Source: Schlegelella_A sp965246805
GTDB lineage: Bacteria; Pseudomonadota; Gammaproteobacteria; Burkholderiales; Burkholderiaceae_C
Assembly: GCA_965246805.1 (NCBI GenBank)
Contig: CBDFFO010000009.1
Coordinates: forward strand, 558,001-622,000
Direction: 5' to 3'
Length of the DNA stretch: 64,000 nucleotides
The notes below the pieces were generated by a model. The model saw nothing but the letters and a program-made list of their open reading frames with translations. It ran no database searches and was not told the DNA's origin. How positions within the stretch are numbered: the first letter of the stretch is position 1; every line of letters starts with the position of its first letter. Positions 35,029 through 43,100 of this stretch are shown piece by piece. The translations under genes and the position numbers were made by a program.

Positions 35029-35196
35029 ATGCTTCACTATGCCGTCGTCTTTTTCGTCATCGCGCTGATCGCCGCGCTCTTCGGCTTCGGCGGCATCGCT
35101 GCCAGCGCCGCCGGCATCGCGAAGATCCTGTTCGTCGTTTTCGTGATCCTCGCTGTCGCGAGCTTCCTGTTCAGCCTGGTCAAGAAAAAGGGCTGA
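35029..35196 (+). CDS. DUF1328 small membrane protein (first copy)
   Basis: 55 residues with two membrane segments (YAVVFFVIALIAALFGFGG and GIAKILFVVFVILAVASFLF) and the family core AAGIAKILFVVF. The family (E. coli YtjA) is small, membrane-bound and often stress-linked; its role is unknown. The ATG at 35029 has GGAGAA 8 bases ahead. A second copy lies at 45961 on the far side of the glucan synthase. Confidence 0.9.
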   Translation: MLHYAVVFFVIALIAALFGFGGIAASAAGIAKILFVVFVILAVASFLFSLVKKKG

Positions 35197-35295
35197 CGGG
35201 TTTTGCTTTTTTTGCCGTGAGCGGAAGGGTTGCTGCGTTAACGTCTTCACCCCATTCCCGTTCGCACCTGTGTGTTAACAATGAAAGGATCCAAT

Positions 35296-35670
35296 ATGAA
35301 CACCATGAACCCGGGCAAGCCGCTGCAAGGCGCCGCCGATCAAGCCGCCCAGTCCGCGGACAACGCGATCAAGTCGACCAGGAACGCCGCCGACAATGCA
35401 CTCGACGGCCTGTCGGCGAAGGTCGAGGACATCCGTGGTCAGGCTGCGCCACTGCTGAATCGCGTTTCGGCACAAGCGGAGGCCGCGGCGCGTCGAGGCA
35501 TCGACGCCGTCCGCGACACGTCGCAGCAGCTCCGCGAAAAGGCCTCTGTGGCGAGCGACACCACCATCGGCTACATCAAGGACGAACCGGTCAAGTCGAT
35601 GCTCATCGCTGCAGCGACCGGCGCCCTGTTGATGGGCCTCGTCACGATGATGTCGCGTTCGCGCGATTGA
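35296..35670 (+). CDS. DUF883/YqjD-ElaB family membrane-anchored protein
   Basis: 124 residues. A long amphipathic, coiled-coil-like body rich in Ala, Asp and Lys is followed by the family's C-terminal anchor (YIKDEPVKSMLIAAATGALLMGLVTMM). E. coli YqjD and ElaB are stationary-phase inner-membrane proteins that bind ribosomes. The ATG at 35296 is chosen for AAAGGA six bases ahead; an in-frame TTG 24 bases upstream is unlikely. First of three adjoining membrane genes on the same strand. Confidence 0.88.
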   Translation: MNTMNPGKPLQGAADQAAQSADNAIKSTRNAADNALDGLSAKVEDIRGQAAPLLNRVSAQAEAAARRGIDAVRDTSQQLREKASVASDTTIGYIKDEPVKSMLIAAATGALLMGLVTMMSRSRD

Positions 35671-35679
35671 TCGACCGCC

Positions 35680-36066
35680 ATGATTCATCCGTTGCTGCAT
35701 GTGTTGGTCACGCGGCCGCATCTGATCGCCGACCATGTGGAGGCCTACGCCGAATTGGTGGGCGACGAGGTCGGCAAGGCATCGACGGCCTGGATCAAGC
35801 GTTTGGCGCTCTACGGTGCGGCGGGTGTTTTCGGCGCCCTCGGCATTGTTTTCGTTGGTGTCGCGCTGATGCTGTGGGGTTCGGTACCGGCCTCGGGGAT
35901 GCTCGCGCCCTGGCTGCTCGTGGTGGTGCCGCTGGTGCCCCTCGTTCTTGCAGGCGTTTGCATCGCCATGGCGACGACGAAGTCGGGGCCGTCTGCCTTT
36001 CAAAAGATCAAGACCCAGTTCAGTGCCGACTTGTCCCTGCTGCGTGAAGTCGGGGCCTCATCGTGA
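35680..36066 (+). CDS. YqjE-like/holin-superfamily membrane protein
   Basis: 128 residues. A polar N-terminal helix (HVEAYAELVGDEVGKASTAW) is followed by two membrane segments (LYGAAGVFGALGIVFVGVAL and PWLLVVVPLVPLVLAGVCIAM) and a short charged tail. This is the layout of YqjE proteins, which belong to the phage-holin superfamily III but are ordinary chromosomal genes. It follows the YqjD-like gene by 9 bases and overlaps the next gene by four bases. Confidence 0.8.
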   Translation: MIHPLLHVLVTRPHLIADHVEAYAELVGDEVGKASTAWIKRLALYGAAGVFGALGIVFVGVALMLWGSVPASGMLAPWLLVVVPLVPLVLAGVCIAMATTKSGPSAFQKIKTQFSADLSLLREVGASS

Positions 36067-36686
36067 GCGCCGTCCTGAACTCCGGCGCCCCAACGCCTGT
36101 CCGTGCGGTGACGGAACCCCGGCCCTCTACTGCGGTTGTTGATGCGTCGCCGGCTGCACTCATGGTGATGTCGGCCGAGGAACGAATCGACGCGTCGCGA
36201 CTGCGTTTGCGCCACGCCATGTTGGCGAACGCGAAACCCGCTGCTGCGACCGAAGGAGGTTCCGGAGCCAGGCCGCTTATCGAAACGATACGTTCCATGC
36301 CTGGCGTTTCGCTCGTTGCCGACACGGTGGTGGAATGGTGGGCAAAGCACCCATTGCACGACGCCTCGATCATCGCCAGTGAGGCTTCGGGCGCGATCTT
36401 CCGCCCGATCGCGCGGGACAACCCCGTGAAGCTTGTATTTGGGGGCCTTCTGTTCGGTGCGTTCCTGATGGTGTTGAAGCCGTGGCGATTCATCCTGCGA
36501 TCAGCGATTTTCGCGGGGTTGGTACCGCAGCTCGCCGCGATGGTGCTGCGGCGGCTGCCACTCACGACGTGGATCGGCATGTTCGTGCGCCGTTCGAAGG
36601 GTTCGGGCACCAAAGTTTCCAGCCGTCGAGGGCTGGCCCCTTCAACCGGAACGACGACGGCGCGAGTGCCGAGGCGAAGGACCTGA
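36063..36686 (+). CDS. Membrane-associated protein of the YqjD/YqjE set, function unknown
   Basis: 207 residues. The N-terminal 75 residues are polar. A recognisable middle block (WWAKHPLHDASIIASEAS) leads into two hydrophobic segments (VKLVFGGLLFGAFLMVL and FILRSAIFAGLVPQLAAMVL), and the C-terminus is Arg/Thr-rich. It starts at a GTG that overlaps the previous stop as GTGA, so it is translationally coupled. In E. coli the third gene of this set is yqjK; similarity to YqjK is only by position and general layout. Confidence 0.75.
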   Translation: MSAVLNSGAPTPVRAVTEPRPSTAVVDASPAALMVMSAEERIDASRLRLRHAMLANAKPAAATEGGSGARPLIETIRSMPGVSLVADTVVEWWAKHPLHDASIIASEASGAIFRPIARDNPVKLVFGGLLFGAFLMVLKPWRFILRSAIFAGLVPQLAAMVLRRLPLTTWIGMFVRRSKGSGTKVSSRRGLAPSTGTTTARVPRRRT

Positions 36687-36862
36687 TCACGGGTTCGACG
36701 TGAGAACGGTCGACGGCGGCGCATGGCGGAATCATTTTCTCGCCACTCCGCGCTGACGGCTCTTTTTCCGTTTGGCCAGCACCCGAGGTTGTCAGTAGAT
36801 TCCTACAGATCGGCACCTGACGAGCCGACAGACGTGTCGTGGTTGCAGTTTAGGATTGATCC

Positions 36863-37177
36863 ATGATCACACAAGGATTCGCTCAACCGCATCCGGCCAC
36901 GCAGTCCAGCGTTGCGTTGAGCGGTTTGCCGACGAAGTTGCTCCCGAAGCGACTGGTGCCGCATTGGGTCACTTCCTCCGCCGACGCCGATATCGACAGC
37001 TTGCCGATGGAGTTGTCTAGCCTTGGCTTGCACGCGGACCGCTGCAAGCGTTCACAGGGCGCGCTGTTCGCGTTGCGATGCACTTTCGACGCCATCCACA
37101 GCTTCGTGGCGCCGCGCGTGATCACCACGCTGGTCGTGTCTGGTTTTCTGATCGGGATCTGCTCGCTCGTCACCTGA
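36863..37177 (+). CDS. Hypothetical single-span membrane protein just before the glucan synthase
   Basis: 104 residues. I do not recognise the family. The first 80 residues are soluble, with three Cys; the last 20 form a membrane segment (VITTLVVSGFLIGICSLVT). AGGAT lies 9 bases before the ATG. Only 3 bases separate its stop from the start of the cyclic glucan synthase, which suggests co-translation and a shared role, for example as an accessory subunit. It could still be a leader frame of no function. Confidence 0.55.
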   Translation: MITQGFAQPHPATQSSVALSGLPTKLLPKRLVPHWVTSSADADIDSLPMELSSLGLHADRCKRSQGALFALRCTFDAIHSFVAPRVITTLVVSGFLIGICSLVT

Positions 37178-37180
37178 CGC

Positions 37181-40100
37181 ATGTCCCAGCCCGAACTTTC
37201 GCGGCTGGTGCCCGAGGCGCCGGGTTCTCTACTGCACATTCTCGATGCGGGCCGCGGTCCGGTCGAGCCCCCCAACCGGTCTGAGATCTTCGGGCCGGAG
37301 CGCTTCGCTCAACATGGACGAAGCCTGGGCGACACGCACGCTGCGCGACATTCACGCGCCGGGTCGGCCGCCTTCTTTCCCCGCCTTCGCGACAACATAC
37401 GGGTGTTGCGCGAAGCGCATCAGACCATCGCGCTGCAGGCAACAACCGGGTACGACATCAGTCCGGCGGCTGAATGGCTGCTCGACAACTTTCATTTGAT
37501 CGAAGCGCAGCTGAGCGAGATTCGCCAGGGTCTTCCGCGGCGCTACTTTCGCAATCTGCCCATCCTCCAGGACCAGCCTCTCGTCGGGCTGCCTCGCGTG
37601 TATGGAGTGGCCTGGGCCTTCGTGGCGCACACCGACAGCGCCTTCAACGAAGACCTGCTGCTGCACTTTCTGCGCGCCTACCAGCAGACGCGGCAGCTCA
37701 CGCTCGGCGAGCTGTGGGCGTTGCCCACCACGCTGCGCGTGGTGCTGATCGAGAACCTGCGGCGGCTCGCTGAACGCACCGCCACGACAAAGGCTGCGCG
37801 CGAGGTTGCCAACCTCTGCGCTGATCGTCTGCAGACGTGCACGCCGGCAGATCTCGACGTGGTGCTCGGCGAGCTGAACCGCCGCGGCGTCGGCGAGGCG
37901 TTCCTGGCGCAGATGGCGCAGCGCCTGCAAGACCTGCGGATGCCCGATGACACGCGCTACGCCGATTGGCTGCGCGCAGCGGCACCCGATCTGGCAGGGG
38001 TCCAGACCCGCCAACCCGCCATCCAGGCCGCGGACAACCTGAGCGTGAGCAACGCCATCACCTCGCTGCGCGCGATCGGCGACGCCGACTGGCCCGACAT
38101 CGTCGCGCAGACGAGCACGCTGATTCAGGCGATGCTGACGTCGCCTGCCTTCGAGGCCGAACGCGAGGACACGCGCGACCAAACCTTGCACGCCATAGAG
38201 CTGCTGGCGCGGCGGTGCGAACGAAGCGAGCGCGACGTCGCGACGATCTTGCTCGAACTGATGCAGCGGCCCGATCGCTCGGAGCCGTCCGACCTAGACG
38301 CCTCAGGTGCCGCCAACCATTGGTTGCGCGGCTCGGGTCGGCCCGAGCTGATGCAGGCGCTGGGGCTTCGCGAGAGTTTCGCGAGCTCGTGGCGCCGAGC
38401 CGTGCGGAGAAGCGCGCTGCCGCTTTACCTCACCGTGATGGCCGTCTTCACGCTGGCCCTTGTCGGCTGGTTGCTGTCGCGCTCCAGCGTGTCGTGGCAG
38501 GCCCAGGCGCCTTGGTGGCTCACGCTCGCCACCGCGACGCTGATGTTCTTCCCGGCCTCCGAAGCGGTGGTGGCGGTCATCAACCGCTTGATCAGTGAGT
38601 CGGCACGGCCGGTGCGCATGCCGCGCCTTGCGCTGCTGACAGGCATACCGCCCGAGCACCGGGTGATGGTGGTGATCCCGTCGATGCTGATGGATTTCGA
38701 CACCGTGCACGAGCTCGCGCACCGTTTGCAGCTTCATCACCTTGCGAACCCCGAGCGGAACGCGCAGTTCGCGCTGCTGACCGACTGGGCCGACGCGCCA
38801 GAGCGGCACCAACCGGACGACGAGGCGCTGCTGGACGCGGCCGTGCGAGAGATCAACTTGCTGAACGCACGCTACGCCGACCCCGAACTGGACGGTGCGC
38901 CGCGCTTCATCGTGCTGCATCGGCATCGACAGTACGCCGAGTCGGAGCGCCGATGGATGGGTTGGGAGCGCAAGCGCGGCAAGCTCGAGCAGCTCGTGAG
39001 CACGCTGGCGACCGGCGATCGTGGGCCCTTCATCGATCGCGGGGTGGCGTCGCAGCTGGCGTCCGGCATTCAATACCTCGTGACGCTCGACAGCGACACG
39101 CGCTTGCCGCCGGGCCGACTCCGCGACCTCGTCGGCGTCGCCGCGCATCCGCACAACCAGCCTCGACTCGACGCGACGGGCAAACGCGTCGACCGCGGTT
39201 ACGGCATCCTGCAGCCGCGCGTCGTCACGCCGTTGCCCGCACCCGACAAGGTCACGCTCTACCACTGGCTCTTCGCGGGGCAGTGGGGCATCGACCCGTA
39301 CAGCGTGGCCACGTCCGAGGTTTACCAGGATGTGTTCGGCGAGGGCACGTTCACCGGAAAGGGGTTGCTGCACGTGAAGGCAGCGCACGCCGTGCTGGCG
39401 GGCCGCCTGCCGACGTCGCAGGTGCTCAGCCACGATCTGCTCGAGGGCTCGCTTGCGCGCTGCGCCGCCGTGACCGACATCACCGTCGTCGAGGAAGCAC
39501 CGTTCCATGCCGATGTCGCTGCGTCGCGTGTGCACCGCTGGACCCGCGGCGACTGGCAACTGCTGCCGGTCATCGTCAACAACCGTCGTTACGGCATCCG
39601 CGCCATCAACCGCTGGAAGATGCTCGACAACCTGCGGCGCTCGCTGGTCGCGCCGATGTCGCTCGGGCTGCTCGCGATGGCGCTCGGCAGCACGGTGGTC
39701 TCGCCATGGGCCGCACTGGTCGTGGTCGCGGCCGCATTCGCTGCCGGCCCGATGATGGGTGCGGTCGCGGCGTTCGCGCCGAGCCGCGACGACATCGCCA
39801 AGCGCCTCTTCTTCCGGCAGGCCGCCGTCGATCTCGGACGCTCACTGCTGAGCGGCTTGTGGCTGCTGGCCGAGCTGCTGGCACTCGGCATCAACTCCGC
39901 CGACGCGGTGCTGCGCGCGCTCTACCGCACGTTCGTGAGCCGACGCCACCTGCTCGAATGGACGACCGCGGCCGCGGCCGAGGCCTCTGCCTCGAACGAC
40001 CCGATCGCGATCGCCCGCAAACAGTGGAAGGTCGGCGCGACCGCGCTCGTCATCGCGATCGCGCTGGCTGCGGCCGGCACGCCCTATCTGGCGTGGAGCC

Positions 40101-43100
40101 TTCTCGCCTGCGCGATCTGGGCGGCATCGCCGCTCTGGAGCTGGTGGGTGAGCCGACCGCGGCGGAGCCACGCGGTCGCGCTCTCGGTCACCGATCAAAC
40201 TTACCTCACGACCGCTGCTCGCGACACCTGGCGCCTCTTCGAGCGCTGCGTGAACGCAGCCGAGAACCACCTGCCGCCCGACAACCTGCAAGTGGTGCCC
40301 AGCAGCATGGTGGCGCACCGCACGTCGCCTACCAACATCGGGCTTTACCTGCTCGCAGCCGCGTGTGCGCGCGAGTTCGGCTGGATCGGCACCGCCGACG
40401 TGCTGGCGCGTCTCGAGGCGACGCTCGCGACGCTTGAGAAGCTGCCTCGCCACCGCGGCCACTTCTTCAACTGGTACGACACGCAGTCGATGGCCGCCTT
40501 GCTGCCGATGTACGTGTCCACGGTCGACAGCGGCAACCTCTCGAGCCACTTCCTCGCCGTTGCACAGGCGTGCCATGAGTGGATCCGTGCGCCAGCGTCC
40601 GACGCGCCGCAACGTGCCCTCGCGATGACCGCGTCACGCATCCAGGCGCGGCGCGCCGTCGCGCCGGCGGTTGCCTGGCCGCCTGCCGTCGAACGCGTGC
40701 TCGCGTTGAGCGATCCGTTGAACGCGATGGCTGCCGACCTCGACGCGCTGCTCGATGCCGCGCAGCTTGCTGTAGACGCGATGAGTGCGGCAGACGCTGC
40801 CGCCACCGGACCGAACCTGACGGCGGAGCTCGGGTGGTTGCTCGCCGATCACCTCGCAACACTGCGTTCGCACCGACGAGACATCGACACCCGCGCGGGC
40901 GGTGGCACACCCCTGGACGCGACGCACGAGCGCCTGCGCGCCGTAGCCACGGCGTGTCAGCGCCTCGCCTGGGAACCCGACTTCGCGTTTCTGTATCACC
41001 GCAAGCGCCGTCTGCTGCACATCGGCTATCGCATGGCCGAGCAACAACTCGATTCGAGTTTCTACGACCTGCTGGCATCGGAATCGCGCGTGACGAGCCT
41101 GCTCGCAATCGCCAAGGGCGATGTGCCGCCCGCTCACTGGCCGGCGCTCGGTCGGCCGTTCTATGCCTCGGGCGCGATCGCCGGCCTGCGCTCGTGGTCG
41201 GGCTCGATGTTCGAATACCTGATGCCGACCCTGGTGCTCGATGAGCCCGACGGCAGCGTGCTCTACGACGCCGCGCGCGCCGCCGTGCAGGAGCAGGTGG
41301 ACTTCGCCGGCGAACACAGCGTCCCATGGGGTATTTCCGAGTCGGCGTACGCCGCCAGCGATCACACGCTCGCCTACCAGTACTCGCCGCAAGGCGTGCC
41401 GCGCCTCGCCCTGCGTCGCACCCCGCCCGATGAGCTCGTGATCGCGCCCTACGCCACCGCACTCGCGGCGCAGATGCGCCCGATGCAGGCCACCGCCAAC
41501 CTGCGTCGGCTCGAGGCGAACGCGGCGCGCGGCCGCTACGGCTTTCTCGAAGCGCTCGATTACACCTCGGCACGCCAGAGTGGCGACGAAGGCGTAACGC
41601 GCGTGCAGACCTTCATGGCGCACCACCAGGGCATGAGCATCGTCGCGCTCGCCAACGTGCTGCTCGACGGCACGCCGCGCCGCTGGGGCATGGGCGATCC
41701 GCGCATCGAAGCCGTCTCGTCGGTGCTGCACGAACGTGCGCCGCGCGAGGTGCCGATGCTCGTCACCCCGCCGGCGGTCGCACAACGCCTGTTGCCCTCG
41801 AGGCGTGCGCCCGGCATGCAGTTCGAGATGGTGCCAGGCATGGCCGCGGTCGAGCCCACCCATCTGCTCTCGAACGGGCGCTACGCGGTGGCGTTGCGTT
41901 CGAACGGCTCGGGTTGGAGCCGCTGGGGCGACATCAGCCTCACGCGCTGGCGCGACGACGCACTGCGCGACGCCTACGGCTCGTACCTGCACCTGCGCTG
42001 GGATCGCCAGCCCCGCGCGGTCTCCATCACGCAGCATCCGGCGCCCGACCCGGCCGCGCACTACCAGACCGTGTTCCACGCCGACCGCGTCACCTTCACC
42101 GCCGCGTGGCCGGAACTGGAAGCGGTGAGCACGGTGTGGGTGAGCCCGGAGGACGACATCGAGTTTCGCGAAGTCGTGCTGCGCAACCTGAGCGACCGCG
42201 TGCTCGACATCGAGATGATGTCGGCGTTCGAGGTCTCGATGGCCGACTCCCGCGCCGATGAGGCGCATCCGGCATTCCAGAATCTCTTCGTCAGCGCCGA
42301 ATGGCTGCCACGCCACCAGGCGCTCGTCTTCGAGCGCCGGCCGCGACTGCCCACTGAGCGCTCGCTCAAGGCCGCGCATTTCATCGCCGAGACCGATCTG
42401 CCCTTGGGTGGGGTCCGCATCCAGGTCGATCGGCAGCGCTGGATCGGCCGCAACCGCGACGCGCACGACCCGCTCGCTTCGTTCGATGCGCCGCCGTCGG
42501 CGCGTCCCGAGGCCGAGACACCGCCCTCGCCATCGAGCATGCACACGACCGCCGGCGAAGGCGTGACGCTCGACACCGGCCTCGACCCGGTGTCGGCGAT
42601 GTCGATCCGGATGCAGATCGGGCCGCGTGCGAAGGCCCGTCTCGTGCTCGGCACCGCGGCCTCCGACAACCCGGCCACCCTGCTCGCGGTGATCGACAAG
42701 TACCGGCAGCCGAGCCACGTCGACCGTTCGTCGATGATGTCGGCCACGCTCACCGGCATTCGCCTGCGCGAGATGCGCATCAACCGCGAGAACTTCACCG
42801 CGGTGCACACGCTCACCACGGCGCTCGCGCTGACGCTTGCCAAGCCGCAGGCGGCGGCCGCGGAAGCGAACGACGTCTGCGACCGGCGCCTGCTCTGGCG
42901 CTTCGGCATCTCGGGCGACAGGCCGATCGTCCTCGTCTCGGCCGGCGTCTCGCAGGGCCTGGGGCTGCTGCGCTCGATCGCCCAGGCGTTGCGCATCTGG
43001 TCGTGGGGCGGTCTCGGCTGCGACCTGGTGGTCGTCAACTCGGAGCCGACGTCGTATCTGATGGACCTGAGCCGCGACATCGCGGCCCTGCGCGAGTCGC

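Noticed and set aside
35680..36066. A holin-like protein suggesting a prophage.
   Set aside because: It matches the chromosomal YqjE set and has no phage genes near it.
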